This document shows, in pieces, positions 32,719-42,482 of a stretch of DNA of 64,000 nucleotides (positions within the stretch are counted from its first letter, which is position 1; every line of letters starts with the position of its first letter). Source of the DNA: Xanthomonas sp. NCPPB 1128 (lineage in GTDB: Bacteria > Pseudomonadota > Gammaproteobacteria > Xanthomonadales > Xanthomonadaceae); assembly GCF_001043115.1 (NCBI RefSeq), contig NZ_LFME01000022.1:23219-87218 (forward strand), given 5' to 3'. A program made the position numbers and the translations under genes. The notes beneath the pieces were generated by a model. That model was given only the letters and a program-made list of their open reading frames with translations, did no database searches and had not been told where the DNA came from.

Positions 32719-33089
32719 CGGTGGCGCTTCCTGGTGCGTGACCAGCGTGCAGGCTACCTGCTCGGGCGTGGTGGCACCGTCGCGAGCTGCGCGTGCTGGC
32801 TGTTTCGAAGGCGCCTGCGCCAGCGCGCCGAGTGCGGACGCACTCGGTGGATCGACACTGATATCGGCGCCTGGCCACATCAGCGACAGGCGTCGCGGTG
32901 CATTCCGGTGGCACCACCGGCCGCGCCGAGCCGCGGCCTCGGACCGCCGTGCATTAACCCGCACGTAGCGGCGCGCAGTTCCATGGCGGCATCCGCACCC
33001 CACGTGTTGTACCGTTGCCACGCGCGCCGCCCCCGATGTCGCACCACATCGCAAGGCGGCGCCTTTTCTTCTCCAGCAGACTTCGATCG
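32719..33089. other. Divergent promoter region, no gene seen
   Basis: The 371 bp between the phosphoesterase and MFS genes holds no supported coding sequence. A short hairpin AAGGC-GGC-GCCTT followed by TTCTT lies at about 33053-33070, only 20 bp before the MFS start, and could act as an attenuator; this is weak. Confidence 0.4.
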
Positions 33090-34397
33090 ATGACCGCTTC
33101 CGCTACGCCCCCAGCTGCCGCCGATGCCGCGCCGCACGGCGCCGCCGCCGTGTTTCGCGTGGTCACCGGCAACTTCCTCGAGATGTACGACTTCATGGTC
33201 TATGGCTTCTATGCCACGGCCATCGGCCATGCGTTCTTCCCGTCGCACAGCGCCTTCGCCTCGCTGATGCTGTCGCTGGCCACGTTCGGCGCCGGCTTCC
33301 TGATGCGGCCGATCGGCGCACTGGTGCTGGGCGGCTACATCGACCGGCACGGGCGCCGCAAGGGCCTGATCCTGACCCTGGGGCTGATGTCGGCGGGCGT
33401 GCTGCTGATCGCCTTCGTCCCCGGCTACGGCACCATCGGCGTGCTGGCACCGTTGCTGGTGCTGCTCGGCCGCCTGCTGCAGGGCTTCTCCGCAGGCGCC
33501 GAGCTGGGTGGCGTGTCGGTGTATCTGGCCGAGATCGCCACGCCGGGCCGGCGCGGCTTCTACGTGGCTTGGCAGTCGGCCAGCCAGCAGGTGGCGGTGG
33601 TGTTCGCCGCTGCGCTCGGCGTGGCCCTGCATGCGCTGCTGTCCGACAGCGTGATGGACAGCTGGGGCTGGCGCGTACCGTTCGCCATCGGCAGCCTGAT
33701 CGTGCCGCTGATCTTCCTGATCCGCCGCTCGCTGCAGGAAACCCCCGAGTTCGCCGCGCGCCAGGCGCCGGACCTGGCCGGCATCGCACGCTCGCTGCGC
33801 GCCAATGTCGGGCTGATCCTGGCCGGCGTGGGCATGGTGATGATGACCACCGTGTCGTTCTACCTGATCACCGCCTACATGCCGACCTACGGCCGCACCG
33901 AGCTGCACCTGAGCGAGCTGGACAGCCTGGTGGTGACCGGCTGCATCGGCCTGTCCAATTTCGTGTGGCTGCCGGTGATGGGCGCGCTGAGCGACCGCAT
34001 CGGCCGCAAGCCGCTGCTGGTGTTCGCCAGCGTGGCCATGTTGCTGACGGTGTGGCCGGCGCTGCAATGGCTGGTCGACGCGCCCTCGTTCGCGCGGCTG
34101 CTGCTGGCCGGCGAGTGGCTGTCGCTGCTGTACGGCGCCTACAACGGCGCGATGGTGGTGGCGCTGACCGAGGTGATGCCGGCGGAGGTCCGCACCACCG
34201 GTTTCTCGCTGGCCTACAGCCTGGCTACCGCGACGATGGGCGGCTTCACCCCGGCGGTGTCCACCTGGCTGATCCACGTCACCCATAGCCGCGCGGCGCC
34301 GGCGCTGTGGCTGTCGCTGGCAGCGCTGATCGGCCTGGCCTGCACCTTCTTGCTGTTCCGTCGCCAGCGCGGCACCGGCACGTTCCAGGCCGACTGA
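33090..34397 (+). CDS. MFS metabolite:H+ symporter (citrate/tricarballylate type)
   Basis: A 435-residue, twelve-helix transporter. [19 protein letters not shown] opens the first helix, and MFS loop motifs [13 protein letters not shown] and [12 protein letters not shown] are clear, together with [13 protein letters not shown]. This pattern is that of the metabolite:proton symporter family (CitA/TcuC/ProP-like), probably importing a carboxylate such as citrate. ATG 33090 was preferred over an upstream ATG at 33015 because it begins at the usual short cytoplasmic tail. Confidence 0.85.
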   Translation: MTASATPPAAADAAPHGAAAVFRVVTGNFLEMYDFMVYGFYATAIGHAFFPSHSAFASLMLSLATFGAGFLMRPIGALVLGGYIDRHGRRKGLILTLGLMSAGVLLIAFVPGYGTIGVLAPLLVLLGRLLQGFSAGAELGGVSVYLAEIATPGRRGFYVAWQSASQQVAVVFAAALGVALHALLSDSVMDSWGWRVPFAIGSLIVPLIFLIRRSLQETPEFAARQAPDLAGIARSLRANVGLILAGVGMVMMTTVSFYLITAYMPTYGRTELHLSELDSLVVTGCIGLSNFVWLPVMGALSDRIGRKPLLVFASVAMLLTVWPALQWLVDAPSFARLLLAGEWLSLLYGAYNGAMVVALTEVMPAEVRTTGFSLAYSLATATMGGFTPAVSTWLIHVTHSRAAPALWLSLAALIGLACTFLLFRRQRGTGTFQAD

Positions 34398-34418
34398 TCT
34401 CGCGTTGCGTCGAGGCGG

Positions 34419-34448
34419 GCAGGGCGACGGCAGTCCGTCGCGCCCTGC
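34419..34448. terminator. Hairpin between convergent genes
   Basis: GCAGGGCGACGG (34419-34430) pairs with CCGTCGCGCCCTGC (34435-34448) with a 2-base bulge. It lies between the MFS and phosphatase stops. Confidence 0.5.
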
Positions 34449-34493
34449 GCGCAGGCCGGGCGGCAGGAGCGCGGTCTGCGCAACGGGCGCGGT

Positions 34494-36206
34494 CTAACCC
34501 AGATCCAGCGCGGCCGTGAGGTCGCCCGGCACCACGCCGCTGGCCGCGTGCATCGCGCGTTCGCGTTCGATCAGGCCCGGCAACGGCGCCAGGCCGAAGC
34601 GGCGGGTGATGAAGCGCAGGATCGAGCCGGTGTCGTAGACGCTGTGGTCGACGTGGCCGCGCTTGGCGTGCGGCGACACCACCAGTGCCGGGATGCGCGA
34701 GCCCGGGCCCCAGCGGTCGGCCTTGGGCGGCGCCACGTGATCCCACCAGCCGCCGTTCTCGTCGAAGGTGATGAACACGACGGTCTTGTCCCACAGCGGG
34801 CTGTTGCGCAGCGCGTCCACCACCATCGCGATGTGGCGATCGCCGGCGGCCACGTCGGAATAGCCGGCGTGCATGTTGAGGTTGCCCTGCGGCTTGTAGA
34901 ACGTCACCGGCGGCAGCGTGCCGGCCTGCACGTCGGCGAGGAAACGGTTCTCCGGGGCGCTGTCGCCCAGGCCGCCGTCGCGCAGCCGGCGCGCCCGCGC
35001 CGGCGTGCCGGGGGCGAGGTTGGCGAAGTAGTTGAACGGCTGGTGGTGGATCTGGAAGTTGGGGCTGCCCGGGAACTCGCTGGTGTCGCCGGTGTCGCCC
35101 TTGCCCTGCACCGCCAGCGCCCAGCCGCCGGCGTACCAGGCCCAGTCCACACCCTTGGCGTCGAGCGCGTCGCCGATGTGGCGGTGGGTCTGCGCCGGCA
35201 GCGTGTTGGGGCTGTTGGGGTCGGCGTAGTCCGGGCGCGTCGGGTCCTGGCTGGTACTGGGCTGGAACGGCGGGCTCAGGGTATTGATCGCCCAGAAGTC
35301 CGGGGTCAGCGCGCCGTTGCGCACGAAGCGCGGCCGGCCGTTGAGCGCGGTGCCCGGCGAATCGTCCTGCACCGCCAGGCGGATCTCGTCGGCGCGGTCG
35401 CTGGCCAGCACGCTGATCTGCGTCCGCCCCGGGCTGCTGTCGGCCTTGGGGTAGTACGGCGCCTGCGCGGCGATCAGGTACTGATGGTTGAGGAACGAGC
35501 CGCCGAACGCGCCCATGAAGAAGTTGTCGCACAGTGTGTAGTCGCGGGCCAGGCTCCACAGCCGCAGCGTGGCCGGCGCATCGGCGTAGTGGCCCATCAC
35601 CAGGCCGCCGGCGTCGCTCCACGCGGCGAAGCCGTCGTTGCGGCCGCCGTTGATCTGCATCTGGTTCTCGTAGAAGCGATGCACCAGATCGCGGGTCACG
35701 ATGCCGTGCGGCAGCAGTTGGCCATCGGGCGTGCGCAGCGCGAACGGCGCGTTGGGCAGCGGCCCGATCGCGTCCTCGCCGATCTTGTAGCGGCGGTGCG
35801 CCACCACCTGTTCGTCCGGCGCCAGCCCGCCCCAGATCGGCGGCAGGATGTCGAGCACGCTGCCGTCGCGGTCCACCTGCCGCGCCTGCGCCGGCGTCAC
35901 CTTGGACAGCGGCTGCTGCAGCCCGGGGAACTCGGGGAACAGGTTGTTGAAGCTGCGGTTCTCGGCGTAGATCACCACCACGTGCTCGATCTTCTGTCGC
36001 AGTTGCCGATCCAGTTCCGTCGGCGACAGCGCACGCGCCGGCGCGCGCTTGGCGCTCTCGGCGTGGGCCTCGGCGGGGCCGCCGAGCGCCAGGGCGCTGC
36101 CGGCCAGCGCCAGGCCGCCGAGCAGGCGCCGGCGTTGCGGGTTTTCGGGGGTGGTGTCGGTGTCGGCGGGCGTGGTGGACGCGGGATCCTGGGGCGGCTT
36201 CTTCAC
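34494..36206 (-). CDS. TAT-exported acid phosphatase / phospholipase C-superfamily protein (AcpA-like)
   Basis: A 570-residue protein. A twin-arginine signal (PQRRRLLGGLALAGSALAL) at about residues 24-43 indicates folded export. The catalytic nucleophile region VVVIYAENRSFNNLFPEFPG and the metal motifs HAGYSDVAAGDRHI and VVFITFDENGGWWDHV match AcpA-type acid phosphatases of the phosphoesterase family. It would release phosphate from organic esters in the periplasm. No in-frame ATG fits the start, so GTG 36206 was chosen just before the signal. Confidence 0.85.
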   Translation of the reverse strand: MKKPPQDPASTTPADTDTTPENPQRRRLLGGLALAGSALALGGPAEAHAESAKRAPARALSPTELDRQLRQKIEHVVVIYAENRSFNNLFPEFPGLQQPLSKVTPAQARQVDRDGSVLDILPPIWGGLAPDEQVVAHRRYKIGEDAIGPLPNAPFALRTPDGQLLPHGIVTRDLVHRFYENQMQINGGRNDGFAAWSDAGGLVMGHYADAPATLRLWSLARDYTLCDNFFMGAFGGSFLNHQYLIAAQAPYYPKADSSPGRTQISVLASDRADEIRLAVQDDSPGTALNGRPRFVRNGALTPDFWAINTLSPPFQPSTSQDPTRPDYADPNSPNTLPAQTHRHIGDALDAKGVDWAWYAGGWALAVQGKGDTGDTSEFPGSPNFQIHHQPFNYFANLAPGTPARARRLRDGGLGDSAPENRFLADVQAGTLPPVTFYKPQGNLNMHAGYSDVAAGDRHIAMVVDALRNSPLWDKTVVFITFDENGGWWDHVAPPKADRWGPGSRIPALVVSPHAKRGHVDHSVYDTGSILRFITRRFGLAPLPGLIERERAMHAASGVVPGDLTAALDLG

Positions 36207-36369
36207 GGGGTCATCGGGTGAGGGAAAGGCACCCGCCAGTGTGGGCCGCGTGAATGACAAGTCAAAGCCAGCCGGTCCCGATGCCGGGCCGGCGTTCAGC
36301 GGCCGTATCGCAGGCGATGCTGCTGGGATTCTGGAAGACGATGCGGCCGGCGGCGCCCGAAGCGACCTC

Positions 36370-36660
36370 TCAGCGGCGCACCCGCGTGCTGCCGAATAGC
36401 TGCTCGCACAACGCCACATAGACGCCCGAGCCATCGCACGCGGCCGCGCCGCTGGCGATGGCGGCGCTCAGCGCCGGGCCGAGCCGCGCCTCGCCCAGGC
36501 GCGCGGCCAGTTCCGTCAGTTGCGTCTGGAACCGCTGCTGCATGTCGGCGATCTGCTGGGCGTCGTGCCCGAGCCAGGCGTAGCCCTTGTCGTTGTACGC
36601 GGCGGCACCGTGCAAGGTCTCGGCCAAGTCGGTTTGCGGGTCCTGCGGATCGGTGGGCAT
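36370..36660 (-). CDS. Small protein of unknown function
   Basis: A 96-residue, mostly helical protein beginning MPTDPQDPQTDLAETLHGAA. It lies between the AcpA-like gene and the AI-2E transporter gene on the same strand, 38 bp after the latter's stop. No family recognised and no signal peptide. Confidence 0.55.
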   Translation of the reverse strand: MPTDPQDPQTDLAETLHGAAAYNDKGYAWLGHDAQQIADMQQRFQTQLTELAARLGEARLGPALSAAIASGAAACDGSGVYVALCEQLFGSTRVRR

Positions 36661-36698
36661 CGCGGCGCGCGGGTCGGGGTGGGATCACACGCCGCAGG

Positions 36699-37763
36699 TC
36701 AGGCGGCGGGCTTTCCAGCTCCATCCGCGCCCTCGGCATCGCCCAGCGCGTGCTGCACGTACAGGCGCTTGACCAGCACGTAGAGCACCACGGTGAGCGG
36801 CGCCGCCAGCACCACGCCCATCGGCCCGAACAGCACGCCGATGCCGAACAGCGAGAACAGCAGCAGCGCCGGCGGCAGGTCCACCGCACGCGCCTGGATC
36901 AGCGGCTGCAGGACATGGCCCTCGAGTTGCTGCAGCACCACGAACAGCAGCAGCGCGCCCAGCGCCACCTGCGGGCTGACGGTGAAGCCCAGCAGGATCG
37001 CCGGGACCGCGGCCACGATCGGGCCGACGATGGGGATGAAGTCGAGCAGCGCGGTCAACAGGCCGATGCCCAGCGCCACCGGCACGCCCAGCAGCCACAG
37101 ACCGATGCCGGTCAGGGTGCCGATCACCGCCATCGCCAGCAACTGCCCGGTCAACCACGCACGCAGCGCCTGGCCGCTGGCGGTCAGCGCCTCGTCGGCG
37201 ACGCCGCGGCGGTCGCGCGGCAGCAGGTGCAGCAGGCCCTGCCGATACAGCCGCGGCTGTGCGGCCAGATACAGCCCTCCGACCATCATCAGCACCGCAT
37301 CGGTGACGCCGCCGCCGGCCGACAGCACGATGGCGCCGGCGTGCGTGGCCAGGGTCGAGGCGCCGTCGCGCAACTGGTCGGGGATGCGCTCGATCTGCGG
37401 CCCCAGCGGGCCGGACTGCAGCCAGGCATGGAACTTGTTCCAGGCCGCCGGCAAGGTGGCGCGGAAGGTGTCGATCTGCGCGGCGACCTCGGCACCGAAC
37501 AGCAGCACGATCGCCGCCAGCGCCAGCACCAGCACCAGGATCACCAGCGCCAGCGCTGCCCACTCCGGCAGCGGCAACCACTTGCGCAACAGCGTGGCCA
37601 GCCCGTGCAGCAGCACGCCCACCACCACCGCGCCGAACACGATCAGCAGCAGCTCCGACAACTGCCAGGCCAGCAGCGCCAGCGCGCCCAGCGCCATGAC
37701 GACCAGCACCCGCGCCGCGAAGGGACGCAGGGGCGAGGGGGAACTCGGGAGGGAGGCATTCAT
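36699..37763 (-). CDS. AI-2E family transporter (UPF0118)
   Basis: A 354-residue membrane protein with about seven helices and the family C-terminal block LLTALLDFIPIVGPIVAAVP, then QQLEGHVLQPLIQ and FGPMGVVLAAPLTVVLYV. Members export autoinducer-2 or exchange Na+/H+; the role cannot be decided from sequence. The following small gene at 36370-36660 may be cotranscribed. Confidence 0.9.
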   Translation of the reverse strand: MNASLPSSPSPLRPFAARVLVVMALGALALLAWQLSELLLIVFGAVVVGVLLHGLATLLRKWLPLPEWAALALVILVLVLALAAIVLLFGAEVAAQIDTFRATLPAAWNKFHAWLQSGPLGPQIERIPDQLRDGASTLATHAGAIVLSAGGGVTDAVLMMVGGLYLAAQPRLYRQGLLHLLPRDRRGVADEALTASGQALRAWLTGQLLAMAVIGTLTGIGLWLLGVPVALGIGLLTALLDFIPIVGPIVAAVPAILLGFTVSPQVALGALLLFVVLQQLEGHVLQPLIQARAVDLPPALLLFSLFGIGVLFGPMGVVLAAPLTVVLYVLVKRLYVQHALGDAEGADGAGKPAA

Positions 37764-37956
37764 CGGTGGCGCGGATCCCGATCAGGACAATGAGCGCGGA
37801 CAGTAGTGATAGGGCAGTGCAGGGCGAGCGAAGATCGTGTGCCGCTGGTCGGTGGCGCGCCTCCTCCGGTCGACACCCACGAGCGATGCCGGCGGGCGCC
37901 GCGTGCTGGGCGGTTTCGACGCCCTTTGGTCGGGCGTCCAGCGGTACCGGCCGGCG

Positions 37957-38346
37957 CTACTGCCCGGCGGGCGGCTGCCAGAGCTCCACCTTGTTGCCTT
38001 CCGGATCGATGACCCAGGCGAAGGCGCCGTATTCGGATTCGTCGATGCGGTCCAGCACGTGGCAGCCTTCCTCGCGCAGTGCCGCGACCAGCGCATGCAG
38101 ATCGTGCACCCGGTAATTGATCATGAAGGGCGCCGTGCCGGGCGAGAAGTGCGGCTCCTCTGCCGCCGCGCCGATCGACCAGACGGTGGAGCCGATCACC
38201 GGCACGCCGCTGTCGTCGTTCCAGGCGAAGGCGGTGCCGCCCCAGGCCTGCACGTCGATGCCGAGATGCCGCTGATACCAGGCCTGCAGCGCGGCCGGAT
38301 CCTGTGCCTTGAAGAAGATGCCGCCAATCCCGGTGACGCGCTTCAT
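37957..38346 (-). CDS. VOC family protein (glyoxalase/bleomycin-resistance fold)
   Basis: A 129-residue vicinal-oxygen-chelate protein: GIGGIFFKAQDPAALQAWYQ, a repeat beta-alpha-beta unit, and AWVIDPEGNKVELWQPP with the metal-ligand Glu. The start overlaps the stop of the preceding gene (ATGA, 38343-38346), so the two are translated together. The substrate is unknown. Confidence 0.87.
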   Translation of the reverse strand: MKRVTGIGGIFFKAQDPAALQAWYQRHLGIDVQAWGGTAFAWNDDSGVPVIGSTVWSIGAAAEEPHFSPGTAPFMINYRVHDLHALVAALREEGCHVLDRIDESEYGAFAWVIDPEGNKVELWQPPAGQ

Positions 38347-38681
38347 GGAGCCTCCGCTGGTCCGATGGTGGGCTGCCCGGGCAGTGGCTCGTAACCGTCG
38401 CCGCGGCCGCTCAGCCAGCGCAGTCTACGCTTGCCGGCCTCGGCCAGGTACGCCGCGGCGGCCAGCAGCAGCGGATGGCGCAGGTCAGCGTCGATCATCA
38501 ATCGCACGTGTCCGTCCACTTCGATGTTCAGGAAATGCGCCTGATCCGCCTCGTCGTCGTAGCTGCGCGCCAGCAACCGATCGCGGCCGTCACTGAAGCG
38601 ATAGAGGGTATAGACGTAGGAGTAGCCGTACTCGTCGTCGGGCTCGCTGGCATCCACGTGGTGGGTGATCTCGACGTGCAT
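38343..38681 (-). CDS. Conserved protein of unknown function coupled to VOC gene
   Basis: A 112-residue cytoplasmic protein beginning MHVEITHHVDASEPDDEYGY. It ends in a 4-base ATGA overlap with the VOC gene, forming a two-gene unit. Sequence such as ARSYDDEADQAHFLNIEVDG looks like a compact alpha/beta fold. Family not recognised. Confidence 0.65.
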   Translation of the reverse strand: MHVEITHHVDASEPDDEYGYSYVYTLYRFSDGRDRLLARSYDDEADQAHFLNIEVDGHVRLMIDADLRHPLLLAAAAYLAEAGKRRLRWLSGRGDGYEPLPGQPTIGPAEAP

Positions 38682-38712
38682 GGGAGGATTCTTTGTGGGT
38701 TCCCAGTGCTAG

Positions 38713-39006
38713 TCAGGCCGTGCCCGAGACCACGTGGCTTGTCCCCTCGTTGCCGTTCGCCCAGAGCGTGAAATCAGCGCCTGCCGGGAAACATGCAATT
38801 GCCTCAGGCATCAACAGCTGTACCGCTGCCCGGAACGTATCGCAGGGCGACGGGCTGCCGGTGAAGGTGAGGCGGGCCAACCACCGTTGCTGACCGATGC
38901 AGAGAATGGCGCACCACTGGCCGGAGACGAGTGCAGTCGCCTTGCTTCCTGGCTGCGCAGGATGCAGCTGCAGATCGGCCAGGAAGTGATGCGACAGGTC
39001 ATGCAT
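38713..39006 (-). CDS. Small protein of unknown function
   Basis: A 97-residue protein starting MHDLSHHFLADLQLHP. No signal peptide or known motif. It is the first of a long run of small minus-strand genes reaching to ilvD, and is 15 bp downstream of the DUF2695 gene, so probably in the same transcript. Confidence 0.5.
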   Translation of the reverse strand: MHDLSHHFLADLQLHPAQPGSKATALVSGQWCAILCIGQQRWLARLTFTGSPSPCDTFRAAVQLLMPEAIACFPAGADFTLWANGNEGTSHVVSGTA

Positions 39007-39021
39007 CAGGCAGATGTCCGT

Positions 39022-39318
39022 TCACAGTTTGCCCCAGCGCTCCTCGACATTGAAAAGCACCTCACAATCGCAGAAGCCGCCGTGCGCACCGAGCCACGGA
39101 ATGACCGCCTCCGGAACGACATCGCGAGAAGCGAGGAATTGCGTGGTGAGCCGCAAGGAATGATCGCAGCCATCGGCGAGCGCCTCGTTCAAGTAATCAA
39201 ACAACGCCCAGAGCGTTTCCTTGGGGAGCGGAAGGGCTGCCTCTTTAGAAGCGCGCTGCTCGGGCTTCGCCGTCGCGTGGAGCGCTTTGCGACGATGGGA
39301 TTTCGGGTCTTCTGTCAT
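39022..39318 (-). CDS. DUF2695 domain-containing protein
   Basis: A protein of about 98 residues with the DUF2695 core LWALFDYLNEALADGCDHSL, TTQFLASRDV and GGFCDCEVLFNVEERW. The start MTEDPKSHRRK was preferred; an ATG at 39363 overlaps the stop of the receiver-like gene upstream (ATGA) and could instead be used by coupling. The function of the family is unknown. Confidence 0.75.
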   Translation of the reverse strand: MTEDPKSHRRKALHATAKPEQRASKEAALPLPKETLWALFDYLNEALADGCDHSLRLTTQFLASRDVVPEAVIPWLGAHGGFCDCEVLFNVEERWGKL

Positions 39319-39359
39319 TGTCGCTGTCGCTGGGAGAAAACAATGGCGCGGAACAAAAA

Positions 39360-39728
39360 TCAAGGGGCGCGAAGCGTGCCGCCTGAGGTGCCGGGATCCT
39401 GCACGTCGATTGCATCGCGACTGGCCAGGCGCCTGTTCTCAGTCGCCATTCGCTCGATCGACGCGATGCCAAGGCGCATCTTATCTCTCGCCGAAGTGTT
39501 TGCAGAATGGACGTGCATCCTTGGCGGAACGAAGGACCGAAGTGCCACCGCCTGCTCGATCCAGAGCACCACGTCATACCCTGTTCCGCGCGAATCGTCG
39601 CCTAGATCGTGGTCAAGGCTAAGTTCTTTCACCCTTCCAGTCTTCAATAGCGCAATAACCTCATCCGGCCAGTACGCTCTGGTCCAGCCTGCGGGTGTTT
39701 CTCGCTCGTCATCCAGGAATACCCGCAT
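39360..39728 (-). CDS. Cyclic-phosphate-processing receiver (cREC) domain protein
   Basis: A 122-residue protein: MRVFLDDERETPAGW, then KELSLDHDLGDDSRGTGYDV and RMHVHSANTSARDKM. These match the cREC domain, a receiver fold whose acidic and histidine residues are predicted to process cyclic phosphates. The C-terminal tail after about residue 100 looks unrelated. It ends overlapping a possible start of the DUF2695 gene. Confidence 0.75.
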   Translation of the reverse strand: MRVFLDDERETPAGWTRAYWPDEVIALLKTGRVKELSLDHDLGDDSRGTGYDVVLWIEQAVALRSFVPPRMHVHSANTSARDKMRLGIASIERMATENRRLASRDAIDVQDPGTSGGTLRAP

Positions 39729-40010
39729 CGCGATTGCGCCATTTCAGATGTGGTGGGTCTGCCTCTCGACCCGAATACAATGAACCTACTACATCGAAGC
39801 GCGCAGTGCGCGGCTGGTTCTCGCCGCACTTGGTCTCTGCTTGGTCCCATGTCGCGTCGGTCATGCCGGAGCGAGGCGGCCGCGATACGCGGTGGCGTGC
39901 GCTGGCAATGCCGGTGGGGCGCGTCGGCCGATGGCCTGGCATTGCTTGTGCAGTGCGCTTGGCACGAGCAGCAAGACCACATCGATTCCCAGACAGACCA
40001 CGTCGGACGG

Positions 40011-40313
40011 TCAGTAGCGCTTGATGCAGGCCTTGATGGCCAGGGTGACACGCTTTCGGGTCTCGGCATCCGCCTTGCGAACCAGATACGGGGACCGATT
40101 GCCCAATACTCCCGGCGCGGTCGACTGCACGCGCTCGGCGAGCTGCGCGATGAAATCACGCCCGAGCGCGCGGTACTGCGCAACTTCCTGGGCTGTCAGC
40201 GCCATTGTCCACGTATAACCGACCGGGCCATGGCTACAGTTGACGTCGAGTAGCAGCGTGTCGCCGTCGCGCAGGAGGAACCAGGCATGAGGCGCGTGAT
40301 CCACTACCTGCAT
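40011..40313 (-). CDS. Small protein of unknown function
   Basis: A 100-residue protein that begins MQVVDHAPHAWFLLRDGDTL and contains VNCSHGPVGYTWTMALT. It has no signal peptide. The 282 bp between its stop and the cREC start hold nothing I can support. Confidence 0.6.
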   Translation of the reverse strand: MQVVDHAPHAWFLLRDGDTLLLDVNCSHGPVGYTWTMALTAQEVAQYRALGRDFIAQLAERVQSTAPGVLGNRSPYLVRKADAETRKRVTLAIKACIKRY

Positions 40314-40386
40314 GGCACGCTCCTTCGACGCGCGAGGACAATGCCTCGCGTCCACGTTGCATGCATGACGTAACAGCTCCTGTCGC

Positions 40387-40620
40387 TTACGTCGACGGCT
40401 TGTTCTTGCTGTACACGATCTTCTTGCGTCCCGCCTCACAACTGCCAATGACCTTGCGGTCCTTGACATCGGCGTTGTCGACCACGTCCAGCGTGTAGTC
40501 CTTGACGCCGTGGGCATCGAGTTTCGCGGTGAGCTCTGCCTTCAACTCATCGCAGTTCTTGCCGGCAAGCGCCGGCGACGAAACGAGGGCAAGCAACAGG
40601 AAGGCGATTGCGTATTTCAT
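40387..40620 (-). CDS. DUF1161 family exported protein
   Basis: A 77-residue protein with a signal peptide (about 1-19), then KNCDELKAELTAKLDAHGVK, YTLDVVDNADV and GSCEAGRKKIVY, the DUF1161 pattern with two conserved cysteines. It is probably periplasmic, with function unknown. GACGTAA/TTACGTC repeats flank the stop codon. The 244 bp upstream (40621-40864) contain no supported gene. Confidence 0.8.
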   Translation of the reverse strand: MKYAIAFLLLALVSSPALAGKNCDELKAELTAKLDAHGVKDYTLDVVDNADVKDRKVIGSCEAGRKKIVYSKNKPST

Positions 40621-40864
40621 GATGGGACCGATAATTGACTGAAGGAAGGGACCTTTCGGCGAAAGCAAACGGCGGCACTGGGACTTGGCGGCGAAACCGA
40701 ATATTTGCCTGCGATGAGCGATTGGTGAGACATGGGCACCCGCTTGGAGTGTAGCAAGTTGCTCGTAGCATCAATCGCGAGGGGCGTCGAACTCTCTGGC
40801 GATCCACACACCAGCCCACCAAACGACGCGCTGGCGAGGTGGAGCGAGCCACGCTGCATCGCAT

Positions 40865-41401
40865 TCAGGGGTCGGCCCAGACGCCTGAGTCGTACATCAG
40901 CCGCATTGTGTAATTGAGCTGTAGCGTCTGGTTGGGGCCGCACGCGATTTCCGTGTCCTTGCCCGACGTTTCCAATTGCGAGACAAGAATCGACGAGCCT
41001 GACCTGAGTGGATCGAACAAGCTGTAGCGGTAGCCGCCGTTACTGAATTCGATCGATGCATTGCCGTTCAAGAACGAACGGTAGGTAAACAGCCCCGTGG
41101 GCGGCTTCTTCTCGGCAGGGTACTGCAGCACCAGCTTGCCGCCCTCCGAGGCCCGATACTGCAGGTAGCCCGAGGTCCGGTTGACCGCCTTCGACGAGCA
41201 CAGCGAAAACACACGCTTCCGTGTCTGGCACGTCCACAGGGTGAGTTCTTCCTTGCCGCAGAGCGGGCTGTGTTGGTACTCGCTCTCGGAGTCCTGCAGG
41301 GTTGCTTGGGTGATGGATGGCACTGGCTCAGACGCCGGTGCTGCGAGCGGCAGGCTCGCCAGGGTCGCTGTCATCGCGATACATGCCAGGGTCTTCTTCA
41401 T
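40865..41401 (-). CDS. Exported protein of unknown function
   Basis: A 178-residue protein with a signal peptide (MKKTLACIAMTATLASLPLA). Four cysteines lie in the mature part (SPLCGKEELTLWTCQTRKRV, FSLCSSKAV, EIACGPNQT), which suggests disulfides. The start at 41401 was chosen for the signal peptide. Family not recognised. Confidence 0.65.
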   Translation of the reverse strand: MKKTLACIAMTATLASLPLAAPASEPVPSITQATLQDSESEYQHSPLCGKEELTLWTCQTRKRVFSLCSSKAVNRTSGYLQYRASEGGKLVLQYPAEKKPPTGLFTYRSFLNGNASIEFSNGGYRYSLFDPLRSGSSILVSQLETSGKDTEIACGPNQTLQLNYTMRLMYDSGVWADP

Positions 41402-41491
41402 TCCTTGTGCCAATCCCGTTGGGGAGGATCCTGTCAGAGGGATATCGGCGCGGATACCGATGGCGTCGCCTTCCTGCGACATCTTGGAAGG

Positions 41492-42031
41492 CTAACGCGG
41501 ATGCTGGGACTTCACCAGTAGCGCCCGAGCGCGCTGGTCCAGCCTGTTGCGGTCTCTCAAGTAGAGCGTAGGGGCATGGGTGATTGCAACGGTAGTCGCC
41601 GCCTGCATTGGTGAGAGCTGACTGAGCGGCTTGCCGAACTCTCGATTGGCAAAGCTACTCAGTCCCTGGTTCAGACCATTGTAAGAAAGGCTGCAGTAAA
41701 TGCCGTACATCTGCGACCTGTCGATGTGCATCGGCAACAGCATGCGCCAAAGCGTTTCGTGCATCTGCGATTGTCCTTGCGTCAGATCCGACGAAACGAG
41801 GGACGTCACCAGGCGGACCGCATGCGGAGACGGCGAGCCCACATTCGCGTCGATCAGTCTGCGGATCGCTTCGGGAGGATAAGCGTCTTCTGGATCGGCC
41901 TGGGAGAGCAGAGCGCGAATTCGAGCCAGATGTGGACGGACGGCGAGCACATCGTAGGCGATCAATGCCAGGAGCATCGCCAGGATGAGGATCGCTACCC
42001 CTCTTCTAAGATAGTGGACGATCTTGACCAT
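41492..42031 (-). CDS. Membrane-anchored protein with a degenerate transglycosylase-like domain
   Basis: A 179-residue protein with one N-terminal helix (about 8-28). The C-terminal part reads FGKPLSQLSPMQAATTVAIT, then RDRNRLDQRARALL, which resembles the end of the GT51 peptidoglycan transglycosylase domain ('LS..QAA.L......P..Y.P...P..A..R...VL'). The catalytic Glu region of GT51 is not visible, so activity is doubtful. An ATG 6 bases upstream is also possible. Confidence 0.5.
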   Translation of the reverse strand: MVKIVHYLRRGVAILILAMLLALIAYDVLAVRPHLARIRALLSQADPEDAYPPEAIRRLIDANVGSPSPHAVRLVTSLVSSDLTQGQSQMHETLWRMLLPMHIDRSQMYGIYCSLSYNGLNQGLSSFANREFGKPLSQLSPMQAATTVAITHAPTLYLRDRNRLDQRARALLVKSQHPR

Positions 42032-42072
42032 GAGCACTCACCCGCCATCGAGTGGCATTGAAATGCATACGC

Positions 42073-42447
42073 CTACAGTAGCTGGCGTTGCTCGGGCCTG
42101 CGCTGGAACAGCCAGCCAACGAACAAGCCGAGGCCGGCGGAAGCGAGCAATTGCACCCATTCGAGAATGACAAACAGGGTCGGTTCGTCCGTCATGTCTG
42201 GCGGCAACAGCGCTGCGACCACGTCGGCGAAGCCGGCGTAGATGACCAGGATGAGGCAGGCATGCGCGAGGCGGTGCTGCGTCACTCGTCGCGACATGTG
42301 TGCGAACAGCGCGGCGCCTAGCAGGAACGAGAGAAGGTTCCAGGCATTGATCCATTCAAGAGGGTCGAAGAACCCGCTGGCAATGCCAGTGCCGCACTGA
42401 AAAAGGAACAGCAGTGCGGTGTAGGCAAGGATCGCTTTCCAGTTCAT
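42073..42447 (-). CDS. Four-helix membrane protein of unknown function
   Basis: A 124-residue protein with helices at about 6-25, 33-52, 62-82 and 92-113. Start MNWKAILAYTALLF. Family not recognised. It lies 35 bp after the next upstream gene's stop. Confidence 0.6.
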   Translation of the reverse strand: MNWKAILAYTALLFLFQCGTGIASGFFDPLEWINAWNLLSFLLGAALFAHMSRRVTQHRLAHACLILVIYAGFADVVAALLPPDMTDEPTLFVILEWVQLLASAGLGLFVGWLFQRRPEQRQLL

Positions 42448-42482
42448 GCGGGCATGTGCGAGGTGCGTGGTGGAAGTGGAGT